Assembly (NCBI RefSeq): GCF_000159135.1
Contig: NZ_GG667520.1
Location: 374,519-436,451, forward strand
DNA length: 61,933 nucleotides
Reading direction: 5' to 3'
DNA from: Corynebacterium striatum ATCC 6940
GTDB taxonomy: Bacteria; Actinomycetota; Actinomycetes; Mycobacteriales; Mycobacteriaceae
Position 1 is the stretch's first letter, and every line of letters begins with the position of its first letter. Shown here one piece after another: positions 41,399 to 51,203 of this stretch. The notes beneath the pieces were generated by a model. The model was not told the DNA's origin. It saw nothing but the letters and a program-made list of their open reading frames with translations, and ran no database searches. A program made the translations under genes and the position numbers.

Positions 41399-42294
41399 GG
41401 CCCATCGCAGTCGTGGGGCCCACCGGATCCGGTAAATCGGACCTGGGCGTCAAGTTGGCCCATGAACTAGACGGCGAAGTAGTAAACGTCGACTCAATGC
41501 AGCTTTACCGTGGCATGGACATCGGCACTGCCAAGCTCACCGTAGAGGAACGGGAAGGCATCCCGCACCACCAACTCGATGTGTGGGAGGTGACAGAGAC
41601 GGCTTCCGTGGCGCGCTACCAGCAAGACGCCATCGCTGACGTCGAGGACATCATGGCCCGCGGCAAGACGCCTATCTTGGTCGGGGGCTCCATGCTTTAT
41701 GTGCAAGCACTCGTGGACGATTGGCAGTTTCCGCCCACGGATCCGGCAGTGCGCGCGAAGTATGAGGCGCGGCGTAAAGATATCGGCATCGAGAAGCTGC
41801 ACGCGGAGCTCGCGGAGATTGACCCAGCCGCAGCCTCGATCATCGAGGACAAGGACCCGCGCCGGACTGTTCGCGCCCTGGAAGTCATCGAGCTGACCGG
41901 CAAGCCTTTCAAAGCCAGCCAGCCTCCCAAAGATGCGCCGCCGCGCTGGGACACGTTGTTGCTGGGGCTGCGCACCGAGGCAGAATGGCTCAATCCACGC
42001 ATTGAGCTGCGTAGCCGGCGCATGTTCGAGCGCGGGCTTGTGGCAGAGGTCGAGGCCCTGCAGGACGCAGGCTTAGTGGAGGATTCCACGGCGAGCCGCG
42101 CAATCGGATACGCGCAGGTATTCCAGGCCCAACGCGGCGAGTTGACGTGGGAAGAGGCCGTTGAGCGCACGATTACTGGAACGCGCCGCTATGTGCGCCG
42201 GCAGCGGGCCTGGTTCAACCGCGACAAGCGCATCAACTGGCTGGATGCAGCCGGTGATACCTACCAGCAGGCGCTGCGTATTATTGAGGCATGA
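41392..42294 (+). CDS. miaA: tRNA dimethylallyltransferase
   Basis: Adds a dimethylallyl group to A37 of tRNAs reading codons that begin with U, 300 residues. P-loop GPTGSGKS is at the N-terminus, then [31 protein letters not shown], and the C-terminal [16 protein letters not shown] 41392 is preferred to GTG 41386. It provides the substrate of MiaB. Overlaps dapF by 4 bp. Confidence 0.96.
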   Translation: MLRPIAVVGPTGSGKSDLGVKLAHELDGEVVNVDSMQLYRGMDIGTAKLTVEEREGIPHHQLDVWEVTETASVARYQQDAIADVEDIMARGKTPILVGGSMLYVQALVDDWQFPPTDPAVRAKYEARRKDIGIEKLHAELAEIDPAAASIIEDKDPRRTVRALEVIELTGKPFKASQPPKDAPPRWDTLLLGLRTEAEWLNPRIELRSRRMFERGLVAEVEALQDAGLVEDSTASRAIGYAQVFQAQRGELTWEEAVERTITGTRRYVRRQRAWFNRDKRINWLDAAGDTYQQALRIIEA

Positions 42295-43121
42295 AATTTG
42301 CCAAGGGACACGGTACTGAAAACGACTTCGTCATCATCGAGGATCACGAGGGCACTCTAGAACTAAGCTCAGAGCGGGTCCGCGTTCTGTGCGATCGCCG
42401 CGCTGGCATCGGCGGCGACGGCCTTCTGCGCGTGGTGCGCGCTGGCGCACTGGGTGAGCCAGTGGCTGAGGGCATTGCCCCTGCGGACTGGTTCATGGAT
42501 TACCGCAATGCCGATGGCTCTGTGGCTGAGATGTGCGGCAATGGCACGCGTGTCTTCGCACACTGGGTGCGCTCCCGCGGTTTGGTGGACAGCGAGAGCT
42601 TCGTCGTCGGCACTCGCGCAGGGGCAAAGCAGGTCACCGTGCATTCCTTCGACGAGCATGATGCGCAGGTCAGCGTGGAGATGGGCCCTGCGGAGGTTAC
42701 CGGCGTGTCCACTGCCTCGATGGTTGGAGAAAACTTTGCCGGCTTGGGCGTTGACATGGGCAACCCGCACTTGGCTGCAGTGATTCCGGGCCTCACGCCG
42801 GAGTCTTTGGCGGATATGGCTTTCGCGCAGCCGGAGTTCGACCACGAGTTCTTCCCGCATGGCGTCAACGTTGAGGTACTGACACAGCTTGTCGACGGCG
42901 CGGTATCCATGCGCGTCTTCGAGCGCGGGGTGGGGGAGACCCGGTCTTGCGGAACCGGTACGGTGGCCGCGGCACGAGCCGCGCTTGCCGACGCCGGCGA
43001 GGGTGCCGGAACCGTCATCGTCAATGTTCCCGGCGGCCAGGTGCAGGTAGAGATCTTCGACGGGGGTTCACGTCTTACTGGGCCTTCGCGCATCGTGGCT
43101 GAGGGCACCACGGTTCTCTAG
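42291..43121 (+). CDS. dapF: Diaminopimelate epimerase
   Basis: Cofactor-free epimerase converting LL- to meso-diaminopimelate, needed for corynebacterial peptidoglycan and lysine. It has 276 residues. [13 protein letters not shown], the first catalytic Cys in MCGNGTR and the second in RSCGTGT are all present, with DMGNPH between. The ATG overlaps the miaA stop (ATGA). Third dap gene of the window. Confidence 0.97.
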   Translation: MKFAKGHGTENDFVIIEDHEGTLELSSERVRVLCDRRAGIGGDGLLRVVRAGALGEPVAEGIAPADWFMDYRNADGSVAEMCGNGTRVFAHWVRSRGLVDSESFVVGTRAGAKQVTVHSFDEHDAQVSVEMGPAEVTGVSTASMVGENFAGLGVDMGNPHLAAVIPGLTPESLADMAFAQPEFDHEFFPHGVNVEVLTQLVDGAVSMRVFERGVGETRSCGTGTVAAARAALADAGEGAGTVIVNVPGGQVQVEIFDGGSRLTGPSRIVAEGTTVL

Positions 43122-43159
43122 CTCATGGCTGTTTAGCTGCAGTCTTTGCAGACACAGCT

Positions 43160-43756
43160 TTAGGCTTTGTCCTCAGGGGTCTCAGGGTCCTCAGGGGCCT
43201 TAGGGGACTCAGTGCGACGTAGCTCGCGGTTCTCCTGCGGGCGGCGGTCATATTTCGTGCCCAACGAATGGGCCGCGCGCCGAGCCGCGAGCCAGGTCTC
43301 GCGCAGCTCGGTGGCGCGCTCATCGGTGACCTTGAGGAGCGATTCGAGTTCATCTGTCTCGATGTCGTTGCGGTAGACGCGGGTTTCGAGCCGGCGCAGG
43401 AAACGCTTGGCGCCGCCCAGCTCGTAGTGAAAGGCCTCGATTGTGGGATCCACGCAATCGAGATCCAACAGCGCTGGACGGTACATGGTGCGATCAGCGA
43501 TGGAGTCGGTGCTTTCTGAGTTACAGAAATCGTCGTATTCAGCGATCACGTCACGAATATCGTCCGCGGAAAGATCGATGGAGGTACGCAGCGCGGAATG
43601 CTCGGAAGCATCGGGCCGTCTTGAGGCGAGCAACCACATGGCGCCCGCAACCAAAAGGGCAATAAAAAGACCAGATAGCTTTAGCGTCCCGATGAGCGCA
43701 ACGGCAGCCACCACCGCGAGGGCGATGGCCAGCGCATGACGACTGCCTGAACCCAT
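43160..43756 (-). CDS. Conserved membrane-anchored protein of unknown function
   Basis: A 198-residue protein with one or two transmembrane helices at about residues 8-45, then a soluble, acidic, helical domain (SADDIRDVIAEYDDFCNSE; YRPALLDLDCVDPTIEAFHYELGGAKRFLRRLETRVY) and a Pro/Glu-rich tail. The frame is open further upstream, but ATG 43756 has AAAGG at good spacing and starts just before the helix. It lies downstream of the Cys-tail gene, 23 bp after its stop, probably one operon. No family recognised. Confidence 0.72.
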   Translation of the reverse strand: MGSGSRHALAIALAVVAAVALIGTLKLSGLFIALLVAGAMWLLASRRPDASEHSALRTSIDLSADDIRDVIAEYDDFCNSESTDSIADRTMYRPALLDLDCVDPTIEAFHYELGGAKRFLRRLETRVYRNDIETDELESLLKVTDERATELRETWLAARRAAHSLGTKYDRRPQENRELRRTESPKAPEDPETPEDKA

Positions 43757-43779
43757 ACCTGGCCTTTCTGCTTTGCTAC

Positions 43780-44562
43780 TTAGTGTCCGCCGCAGCCGCC
43801 GGAGCCGCAGGAGCAACCGCCGCCGGATCCGCAGCCACCGGTCGGCATTTCGATTGAAGCAGTCAGCATAGCAGTTCCGGCTAATACTTCATCTTTCGCA
43901 GGGAGCTCGCCAAAGGAAGCTGGCAGGCACAGATCGAACGGGAAAGCACCGTCCATGACCAAGTGCATGAACTTTTCACCGGTCAGTTGGTTGTGGCGCC
44001 ACGAGGATTCCATAACGCGAGCTGCGAAACGGCATCCTGGAGTAGGGGCCGCGGCACCGGAGCCGGAGGAAACGATTTCCGCCCCCTCGGACTCGAAGGC
44101 GGCCGGGTATGCTCCAAACTCGGCCTCGTAGGCTTCCGCAGTGGCGTAGCGCTGGACCTTGAGGCCCATAGCAGTCAGGCCGATCTGCTGCCAGGGCTGG
44201 GTTTCCTCGTCAACGAGGAGTGGGCCCTGGGCGAGGTTGGCGGTGGCTTGTGCCAGCACGGTGCCGAACGGATCGAGGATCTCCAAGAAAGCGAGAACGT
44301 CGTTGACCATGGATACGTGGGCGAAGGCCTGGGTTACAGACTCGAAACCGATGTAGGTGGCAAACGGCTCTACGGCCAAGATGTTGATCTGGGCGCCTGA
44401 AGGGTCTGCGAATTGGATGAGCTGGCCGTCGCGGATTTCACCAGTGACGGTGAGCAGATTAGTGGAGATGGCTGCCTCGACGGCATCTTGCCAGCGCTCG
44501 AAGTTGAGGCCGATGGCCTCCATTTCAGCGTTGGCCTTAGTGGCGGTGGGATTCTCGGTCAT
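43780..44562 (-). CDS. Conserved protein with Cys/Gly/His-rich metal-binding-like tail
   Basis: Soluble protein of 260 residues. Most is an alpha/beta domain with no motif I recognise (FERWQDAVEAAI, LIQFADPSGAQINILAVEPFATYIGFES). The last ~20 residues hold five Cys and a terminal His among Gly and Ser: GGCGSGGGCSCGSGGCGGH. Such tails bind Zn2+, Cu+ or Fe. ATG 44562 is chosen over 44571 because TACAAT is 7 nt upstream. Widely conserved at this place in Corynebacterium as a hypothetical gene. Confidence 0.75.
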   Translation of the reverse strand: MTENPTATKANAEMEAIGLNFERWQDAVEAAISTNLLTVTGEIRDGQLIQFADPSGAQINILAVEPFATYIGFESVTQAFAHVSMVNDVLAFLEILDPFGTVLAQATANLAQGPLLVDEETQPWQQIGLTAMGLKVQRYATAEAYEAEFGAYPAAFESEGAEIVSSGSGAAAPTPGCRFAARVMESSWRHNQLTGEKFMHLVMDGAFPFDLCLPASFGELPAKDEVLAGTAMLTASIEMPTGGCGSGGGCSCGSGGCGGH

Positions 44563-44569
44563 GGTGGCC

Positions 44570-44575
44570 ATTGTA
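44570..44575 (-). promoter_or_regulatory. -10 box of the Cys-tail gene, leaderless
   Basis: TACAAT, 7 nt before ATG 44562. The hexamer overlaps the alternative ATG 44571. Confidence 0.6.
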
Positions 44576-44707
44576 TCCCGCCGTTAGTGCTGGCCAAAAG
44601 CTGCCGCGGAAGAATATTAAAGGAATAAGCCGGAGAAAAGATGGCAACTATATTTGCTCAGCGCTAATTGGGGGTTTAAGCCAACGACGTGCAAGAATGG
44701 AGGGAAC

Positions 44708-46168
44708 ATGAACGAAAATCACGAAGAACTTCTCGCACAGGCATTTGGCGACTATCAGCCGCAAGACCCTACAACGGGTGACCTCGACCTAGCCGAGCGT
44801 AATTCTTTCCGCCGCGTTTCCACCACAATTCGCGCCGAAGACACCACCGACGGCTACGAGGTTGAGTACCGAAAACTCCGCCTTGAGCAGGTCGTTCTCG
44901 TAGGAGTTTGGACCGAAGGTACGGTTGCCGAGGTCGAGGCCACCATGGCTGAGCTCGCGGCGCTGACTGAGACCGCGGGCGCCGAGGTCGTTGAGGCTAT
45001 CTACCAAAGACGTGACAAGCCGGACCCTGGTACTTACATTGGCCGCGGCAAGGTACAGGAACTCAAAGAGATTGTTGAGGCAACGGGTGCGGATACCGTC
45101 ATTTGTGACGGTGAGTTGCAGCCAGGTCAGCTCTCCGCATTGGAGCGCGAGCTCAATACCAAGGTCATTGACCGTACGATGCTGATTCTCGATATCTTCG
45201 CGCAGCACGCGAAGTCCAAAGAGGGCAAAGCCCAGGTTTCGCTCGCGCAGCTGGAATACCTGTACACCCACACGCGTGGTTGGGGCGGCAACCTGTCCCG
45301 TCAGGCCGGTGGCCGAGCTGGCTCCAACGGCGGCGTCGGCCTGCGCGGCCCTGGTGAGACCAAGATTGAGTCGGACCGCCGCCGCATCCGCACCGAAATG
45401 GCTCGCCTGCGCAAGGAATTGCGCGGTATGAAGACAGCGCGTGAGGTCAAGCGCTCCAAGCGTCAGTCTTCAACGATTCCACAGATTGCCATCGCGGGTT
45501 ACACCAACGCGGGCAAGTCCTCGCTGATTAATGCGATGACTGGAGCGGGCGTGCTGGTGGAAGACGCGTTGTTCGCAACCCTGGACCCCACCACGCGCCG
45601 CGCTGAGCTTGCAGACGGCCGCCAGGTGGTGTTCACCGATACCGTCGGTTTCGTGCGCCACCTGCCCACGCAGCTGGTTGAGGCTTTCAAGTCCACGCTC
45701 GAGGAAGTCTTGGCGGCGGACATCATGCTGCATGTGGTGGATGGATCCGATCCTTTCCCCATTAAGCAGATTGAGGCCGTAAACAAGGTCATCTACGACA
45801 TTGTTAAGGAGACAGGGGAGCAGGCACCGCCGGAAATCATTGTTATCAACAAGATTGACCAGGCGGACCCGCTGGTGTTGGCAGAGATTCGCCACGTCCT
45901 CGACCACGAAAACGTGGTGTATGTTTCTGCGCACACCGGCGAGGGCATTGACGAACTGACCTCGCGCATTGAGCTCTTCCTTAACTCTCGCGACAGCCAC
46001 GTCCGCCTACTGGTTCCGTTTACCCGCGGCGACGTCGTATCTCGCGTGCATGCTGAGGGCACGGTGCGCTACGAGGAGTACACCAACGAGGGCACGCTTG
46101 TCGACGTCCGCCTTCCTGCGTCCATCGCACGTGAGCTTTCGGAGTTCGTGGTGGAGGAAGTTTCCTAA
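44708..46168 (+). CDS. hflX: GTPase HflX
   Basis: Ribosome-associated GTPase that splits stalled or stressed 70S ribosomes. It has 486 residues. The HflX N-domain has YIGRGKVQEL and QVSLAQLEYLYTHTRGWGGNLSRQAGGRAGSNGGVGLRGPGETKIESDRR. The G domain has GYTNAGKSSL near 264, DTVGFVRHLP and NKID. ATG 44708 has GGAGGG upstream; the open frame back to 44654 is untranslated leader. Confidence 0.95.
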   Translation: MNENHEELLAQAFGDYQPQDPTTGDLDLAERNSFRRVSTTIRAEDTTDGYEVEYRKLRLEQVVLVGVWTEGTVAEVEATMAELAALTETAGAEVVEAIYQRRDKPDPGTYIGRGKVQELKEIVEATGADTVICDGELQPGQLSALERELNTKVIDRTMLILDIFAQHAKSKEGKAQVSLAQLEYLYTHTRGWGGNLSRQAGGRAGSNGGVGLRGPGETKIESDRRRIRTEMARLRKELRGMKTAREVKRSKRQSSTIPQIAIAGYTNAGKSSLINAMTGAGVLVEDALFATLDPTTRRAELADGRQVVFTDTVGFVRHLPTQLVEAFKSTLEEVLAADIMLHVVDGSDPFPIKQIEAVNKVIYDIVKETGEQAPPEIIVINKIDQADPLVLAEIRHVLDHENVVYVSAHTGEGIDELTSRIELFLNSRDSHVRLLVPFTRGDVVSRVHAEGTVRYEEYTNEGTLVDVRLPASIARELSEFVVEEVS

Positions 46169-46198
46169 AATCGTGCTTGTGGGTAATAATGAAAGCTC

Positions 46199-47479
46199 GT
46201 GAGTACTTTTGGTTGGCGCCTGCACGGCGATGGTAAAAATATTGAACCCGGCGCGGTTGTCGCGCCCGAAGAACGACTGAGCTGGGGCCGCACCATCAGT
46301 ATCGGTATGCAGCACGTGGTCGCCATGTTTGGCGCGACTCTGCTGGTGCCGACACTGACCGGCTTCCCGGTCAACACCACGCTGCTGTTCTCCGGAATCA
46401 GCACGATTCTCTTCTTGCTGATCACCCGCAACCGCCTTCCTTCGTACCTGGGCTCCTCCTTTGCGTTCATCGCGCCGCTGTCTGCCTCGCAACAGTACGG
46501 CATTGGTGCGCAGGCAGGTTCCATTCTGGTGACCGGTCTGGTGCTGGTGCTCATCGGTTTTGTAGTGAAGGCTGCGGGACGCCGCGTGCTTGATGCTGTG
46601 ATGCCTCCGGCGGTGACTGGCGCAATTGTTGCGCTCATCGGCCTTAACCTGGCGCCTGCTGCCACGAGCAACTTCCAGACGCAGCCGCTGGTGGCCGTGG
46701 TGACTCTCGTGGCGATCATCGTTGCGACCGTGGGCGGTCGCGGCATGGTCGCGCGCTTGGGCATCCTTATCGGCGTTGTGATTGGCTGGGTCTTCGCGGC
46801 GGTGACTGGCAACCTTGCTGAAGGAACAGCCGAGACCATTCGCCAGGCGGCATGGATTGGTCTTCCGCAGTTCCACACCCCTGAATTCAAGTTCTCTGCG
46901 ATTGCCGTGGCGCTGCCAGTCTTGGTGGTCCTCATTGCGGAAAACATCGGCCACGTAAAGGCCGTGTCTGAGATGACCAAACGAGACCTCGATGACCTTG
47001 CTGGTGACGCCCTCATCGCCGACGGCTTGGGCACCGCCATCGCCGGCGGCTTCGGTGGTTCGGGTACCACGACTTACGCTGAGAACATCGGCGTCATGGC
47101 CGCTACTCGTGTTTACTCCACGGCAGCCTATTGGGTCGCGGCAAGCTTCGCTATCTGTTTGGCCTTCATACCGAAGTTTGGCGCATTGATCTTCACCATC
47201 CCTACAGGCGTGCTGGGCGGTGCCACTCTGGTTCTATACGGCCTCATCGGCATGCTGGGCGTGCGCATCTGGATGGACAACAAGGTTAACTTCAACAATC
47301 CGGTTAACCTCACCTGCGCTGCTGTGGCCCTTATCGCCGGCATCGGCAATCTGACACTTAACATCGGCTCCATCTCCCTCGAGGGCATCGCTTGGGGCTC
47401 CATCGGCGTCATCGTGGTCTACCCAGCCGCCAAGTGGCTCTATGAAACCTTCGGTGAGGGCAAGGGAGCGAAGTACTAA
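46199..47479 (+). CDS. NCS2 family uracil/xanthine permease
   Basis: Nucleobase transporter of 426 residues with about 14 helices. GMQHVVAMFGATLLVPTLTGF is the uracil-permease-type N-terminus, and ALPVLVVLIAENIGHVKAV with GDALIADGLGTAIAGGFGGSGTTTYAENIGV carries the substrate-site Glu and the TTYAEN motif of the UraA branch. Uracil is likely. GTG 46199 lies 8 nt after AATAAT, possibly leaderless. Convergent with ptsH. Confidence 0.9.
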   Translation: MSTFGWRLHGDGKNIEPGAVVAPEERLSWGRTISIGMQHVVAMFGATLLVPTLTGFPVNTTLLFSGISTILFLLITRNRLPSYLGSSFAFIAPLSASQQYGIGAQAGSILVTGLVLVLIGFVVKAAGRRVLDAVMPPAVTGAIVALIGLNLAPAATSNFQTQPLVAVVTLVAIIVATVGGRGMVARLGILIGVVIGWVFAAVTGNLAEGTAETIRQAAWIGLPQFHTPEFKFSAIAVALPVLVVLIAENIGHVKAVSEMTKRDLDDLAGDALIADGLGTAIAGGFGGSGTTTYAENIGVMAATRVYSTAAYWVAASFAICLAFIPKFGALIFTIPTGVLGGATLVLYGLIGMLGVRIWMDNKVNFNNPVNLTCAAVALIAGIGNLTLNIGSISLEGIAWGSIGVIVVYPAAKWLYETFGEGKGAKY

Positions 47480-47517
47480 GTACAGCTGCCTCGGCGCATA
47501 AGAATTAAACATAAAAA

Positions 47518-47553
47518 TAACTCCCGAGCTCTTCTAAAAGAGCCCGGGAGTTA
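47518..47553. terminator. Bidirectional terminator between the permease gene and ptsH
   Basis: A 16-bp stem with one mismatch (47518-47533 with 47538-47553), a 4-nt loop, A-rich before and T-rich (AAGTCTTTAAG) after. Confidence 0.85.
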
Positions 47554-47581
47554 AGTCTTTAAGTCGGGAGACTCTGGAGCC

Positions 47582-47851
47582 TTAGGAAGCGTCCAGATCC
47601 TGCTCGATGAGGCCGGCAATCTTCTCGACTGCCTCGGCGTTCTCGGAGGTAACGGTAACCTCGTCACCTTGCTCTGCGCCCAGAGCCATGATCATCAGGG
47701 AGGAAGCGGCGTCGGTTTCTTCATCGTCATCGCTGCCCACGAGGGTCAGGAAGATGTCCTCGTCGTAAGCTTCAGCAGCGTCCGCGATGATGGAAGCCGG
47801 ACGAGCGTGCAGGCCAACGGAAGATCCAACCTTGACGGTCTTAGATGCCAT
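47582..47851 (-). CDS. ptsH: Phosphocarrier protein HPr
   Basis: General PTS carrier, phosphorylated by enzyme I at His15 (SVGLHARPA), 89 residues. The region equivalent to the Ser46 site reads TDAASSLMIMALGAEQGDEV, as in actinobacteria. AAAGGA precedes the ATG. Last gene after ptsF on the same strand. Passes phosphate to PtsF and other EII proteins. Confidence 0.97.
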   Translation of the reverse strand: MASKTVKVGSSVGLHARPASIIADAAEAYDEDIFLTLVGSDDDEETDAASSLMIMALGAEQGDEVTVTSENAEAVEKIAGLIEQDLDAS

Positions 47852-47902
47852 GATGATAAGTCCTTTCGACTGTAAGTGTTTTCGTGATTACAAGTGTACG
47901 CG

Positions 47903-50002
47903 TTATGCAGCGGCCTGTGCAGTCTTGGCAGCTTCCGCCTTGGCGGCAGCCTCTTCGACCGTCTTGTTTGGCCAGAACTGCTTCAGCGCAATGACGGCGG
48001 CCGCGGAGACGACCACGCCAATAGCGATTGCGAGGAAGTAAGCCCAGGCCGGGTCGATTGCGAAGAAGACGAAGATGCCGCCGTGCGGAGCGCGGGAGCC
48101 AACGTTCATCGCCATCGAGAGAGCACCGGTGGTTGCGCCACCCAGCATCATCGCAGGGATGACGCGCAGCGGGTCAGCAGCAGCGAACGGGATAGCGCCT
48201 TCGGAAACGAAGGACAGCCCCAGCAGCCATGCAGACTTACCGTTCTCCTGCTCAGCAGGGGTGAACAGGTTCTTACGAACGAAGGTGGCGATGGACAGCG
48301 CGATTGGCGGAACCATACCGGAAGCCATAACCGCAGCCATGATTTCCATGGAAGCCTGGTCACCAGTGGAAAGACCCGCAGTAGCGAACAAGTATGCAGC
48401 CTTGTTGACTGGGCCACCCAAGTCGAAGCACATCATCAGGCCGAGGATGATACCCAGCAGCACTGCAGAGGAGCCGGACATGGAGGACAGCCAGTTCTGC
48501 AGGCCTTCCATAAGTGCAGCCAGCGGAGCGCCGAGCAGCAGGTACATGAGCAGGCCGGTGATGAGCGAGGTCAGCAGCGGGATGATGACAACCGGCATGA
48601 GGGAGCCGATCCAGCGTGGAACCTTCCAGTTGCCAATCCACATGGCCACGAGCCCCGCGATGAGGCCGGTAACCAGACCACCGATGAAGCCAGCACCCAG
48701 GGTGACTGCGATGGCGCCACCAGCAAAGCCCGGTGCGATGCCAGGACGGCCAGCGAACGCGAAGGCAATGTAGCCAGACAGTGCAGCGACGATGAATCCC
48801 ATCGCGGCTTGACCAATAGCGAAAAGTACGGCGCCGAAGTAGAGGAGGAATCCGGAGCGGTCGAAGGTCATCATCGTGCCGTCGACCTCAACCTCGTGAC
48901 CCGGCAGGTTCGTCAGCGAGTAGTTCGTAGAGATGGCCTGCCAGCCGTTAGCCATGTCGTAGCCGCCGAAGAGGAAGCCCAAAGCGAGGAGCAAACCACC
49001 GGCAGCAACGAAAGGCACCATGTAGGAAACACCGGTCATGATGGCCTGCTGGATGCGCTTGCCCCAGCCCAGGGAGTCGCCTTCTTCAGCAGCGCTTGAC
49101 GACGCCGCGCCCGCCTCGCCAGCAACACGACGAGCGTTCGGGTTCTTGGCAGCGGCAACTGCTTCGTCGAGCATGACGCCTGGCTCGTTAATAGCGCGCT
49201 TAACACCGGACTCGATGACCGGCTTACCCGCGAACCGCTCGCGGTCACGAACTCCCACGTCGGTGGCGAAGATGACGGCATCAGCCGCATCGATGACGGA
49301 CTGGGAAACAGAGGTGTTGTTGGACGAGCCCTGGGTTTCCACCGTGAGGTTGACGTCGTCGCGCTCCGCGGCCGTCTGCGTCAGTGCGTCGGCAGCCATG
49401 TAGGTGTGCGCAATGCCGGTAGGGCACGCGGTAATCGCCACGATGTTGGTGGCTCCGGCCTTTGCCGTAGCTGGCTCGGCCGAAGCCACCGCAGCACCTG
49501 CTGCGCCAGCGGCGGCACCTGCCTCAGCAGCAGGCTTCTTTGGCTTCTCGGCGTTGACTACGTCGAGAACCAGCTTGACGATTTCCTCTTTGCTCTGAGC
49601 CGAGCGGAGGGCTTCCAAGAAGTCTTTCTTGACCAAAGCTCGAGCTAGCTTGGACAAAATCTTCAGGTGAGCCTTGCCACCACCAGCTGGTGCGGCGATG
49701 AGGAAGACGAGCTGTGCGTCACCGTCTGGGCCGGAGAAATCCACGCCACGGCTCAGGCGAGCGAAAGCCAGGGTTGGTTCGGTGACGACCTCAGAGCGGC
49801 AGTGCGGAATGGCAACGCCGCCGGGAACGCCGGTGCCAGCCTTGGCTTCGCGGTCGATGGCTGGTTGCGCCAAGCCCTCGATAGAGGAAGCGCGACCGGT
49901 GCCATGGACCAAAGTGGCCAGATTAGTGATGACTGATTCGATGCTATCGCCGAAATCGGCGTCCAACGCGACTAGGTCAGTCGTGATGAGATCGGATGCC
50001 AT
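47903..50002 (-). CDS. ptsF: Fructose PTS enzyme IIABC
   Basis: Imports fructose as fructose 1-phosphate. It has 699 residues in the order IIA (1-150; His67 in PHCRSE), an Ala-rich linker, IIB (about 185-285; Cys193 in ACPTGIAHTYMAAD), an Ala/Glu linker and IIC (about 310-680) with about nine or ten helices and the GGPVNKAAY motif. The start lies 35 bp after fruK, in the same operon. Confidence 0.96.
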   Translation of the reverse strand: MASDLITTDLVALDADFGDSIESVITNLATLVHGTGRASSIEGLAQPAIDREAKAGTGVPGGVAIPHCRSEVVTEPTLAFARLSRGVDFSGPDGDAQLVFLIAAPAGGGKAHLKILSKLARALVKKDFLEALRSAQSKEEIVKLVLDVVNAEKPKKPAAEAGAAAGAAGAAVASAEPATAKAGATNIVAITACPTGIAHTYMAADALTQTAAERDDVNLTVETQGSSNNTSVSQSVIDAADAVIFATDVGVRDRERFAGKPVIESGVKRAINEPGVMLDEAVAAAKNPNARRVAGEAGAASSSAAEEGDSLGWGKRIQQAIMTGVSYMVPFVAAGGLLLALGFLFGGYDMANGWQAISTNYSLTNLPGHEVEVDGTMMTFDRSGFLLYFGAVLFAIGQAAMGFIVAALSGYIAFAFAGRPGIAPGFAGGAIAVTLGAGFIGGLVTGLIAGLVAMWIGNWKVPRWIGSLMPVVIIPLLTSLITGLLMYLLLGAPLAALMEGLQNWLSSMSGSSAVLLGIILGLMMCFDLGGPVNKAAYLFATAGLSTGDQASMEIMAAVMASGMVPPIALSIATFVRKNLFTPAEQENGKSAWLLGLSFVSEGAIPFAAADPLRVIPAMMLGGATTGALSMAMNVGSRAPHGGIFVFFAIDPAWAYFLAIAIGVVVSAAAVIALKQFWPNKTVEEAAAKAEAAKTAQAAA

Positions 50003-50037
50003 GAGACACTCCTTCGATTAATGAGAAAATTCAGTCT

Positions 50038-51000
50038 TTACAAGGAAGAGACGATTGTTTGGTCGATATTGATTTGTTCGGGGGTCGGGATCTGGGTGCC
50101 AGGAAGCGCTGCCGCTGCGGAGCCATAAGCCACCGATTGCCGCAGTGATTCTGCGAAGTCTTTGCCTGCACGGCGAGCCAGAATGTAGCCAGCCAGGGAG
50201 GAGTCTCCAGCGCCCACCGTAGACATAACTTTGGTTGGTGGGGGAGTCGCAGCCCATGCACCATCAGCAGTGACGAGCACGGCGCCTGCGCCGCCGAGCG
50301 TTACGAGCACCTCGCCAATGCCGCGCTTTACAACGACTTGAGCAGCTTCCACGACTCCGCTGAAGTCGCCCTTTTCCGCTGCCGCTTCCAATGCTTCGCC
50401 GTCGGTTCCTGTGAGCTGACCAAGTTCCAAGCCATTGGGCTTGATGAGGTTCGGCGCAGAGGTCTCAAGACGCTCGCTGAGTGCGACCATCGGGGCATCG
50501 GAGGTATCCACCGCAACCTTGGCCTGGGGCGCTGCGGCACGGATTGCGTCGACAAGCATGGCGTACCACTCAGTAGGAACACCCTTAGGTAAGGAGCCAG
50601 CAAGTACTACCCAATCGGCGCCGATTGCGAGCGCGCCGAGAGAAGAGGTTATTGCTGACTGCACGGATTCGTTGAGGACTGGTCCCGGGCCATTGATCTT
50701 GGTGGTGCGACCGTTTGGTTCGGTGACCGTCGTATTGATCCGGACGGTGCCAGGCATTGCGACGGCGTCGAATGGAATGTGTGCTTCTTCCATCAGGTTG
50801 AGGAAGTGATCGCCTTTGTGCGCGGGCAGAAGGGCGACGCTTTTTACTCCGGCCAAATGGACGGCGTGGGTGACATTGACGCCTTTGCCGCCTGCGACCT
50901 GGGAAACCTGGGAAGCGCGGTGGACTGCACCAGGATTGATGGTCTCGTTAAGGGCAAGCGTGGCGTCAATACTGGGGTTGGGGGTCAGTGTGAGAATCAT
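50038..51000 (-). CDS. fruK: 1-phosphofructokinase
   Basis: PfkB-family kinase converting fructose 1-phosphate to the 1,6-bisphosphate, 320 residues. LTPNPSIDATL, VAGGKGVNVTHAVHLAG and the catalytic GAGDSSLAGY are present. It heads fruK-ptsF-ptsH and is divergent from ptsI. In C. glutamicum the regulator fruR precedes this gene; here it is absent and fruK faces ptsI directly. Confidence 0.95.
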   Translation of the reverse strand: MILTLTPNPSIDATLALNETINPGAVHRASQVSQVAGGKGVNVTHAVHLAGVKSVALLPAHKGDHFLNLMEEAHIPFDAVAMPGTVRINTTVTEPNGRTTKINGPGPVLNESVQSAITSSLGALAIGADWVVLAGSLPKGVPTEWYAMLVDAIRAAAPQAKVAVDTSDAPMVALSERLETSAPNLIKPNGLELGQLTGTDGEALEAAAEKGDFSGVVEAAQVVVKRGIGEVLVTLGGAGAVLVTADGAWAATPPPTKVMSTVGAGDSSLAGYILARRAGKDFAESLRQSVAYGSAAAALPGTQIPTPEQINIDQTIVSSL

Positions 51001-51092
51001 TGTGGAAACTCGTCCCTTTCGCAGTTTGCGTATATTGGGAGAAAACGCGCCGGACGATGGCCAAGCATAGTTTTCTGTTCACTTTTGATTGT

Positions 51093-51152
51093 TGTCCGAA
51101 TGTGTCCGAAAGTCAATCAAATCACTGTGGTATTCGTTGCTTTTTTGTCCGG
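51093..51152. promoter_or_regulatory. Putative SugR operator cluster between fruK and ptsI
   Basis: Direct repeats TGTCCGAA at 51093-51100 and 51103-51110 (10-bp period, same DNA face) and a third TGTCCGG at 51146-51152. Multiple direct repeats of this kind are typical of DeoR-family operators. SugR is the only DeoR-type gene in the locus. Confidence 0.5.
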
Positions 51153-51164
51153 TCTGTGATGATC

Positions 51165-51170
51165 TAGGAT
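51165..51170 (+). promoter_or_regulatory. -10 box of ptsI
   Basis: TAGGAT, giving a leader of about 27 nt with AAGGA. The third TGTCCGG word lies in the -35 region. Confidence 0.5.
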
Positions 51171-51203
51171 GAGAGCAAAATCCCCTTCTGAAGGAAATGT
51201 GTG

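Noticed and set aside
47894..49099. Long plus-strand open frame (401 codons)
   Set aside because: It is antisense to ptsF and of biased composition; ptsF is unambiguous.
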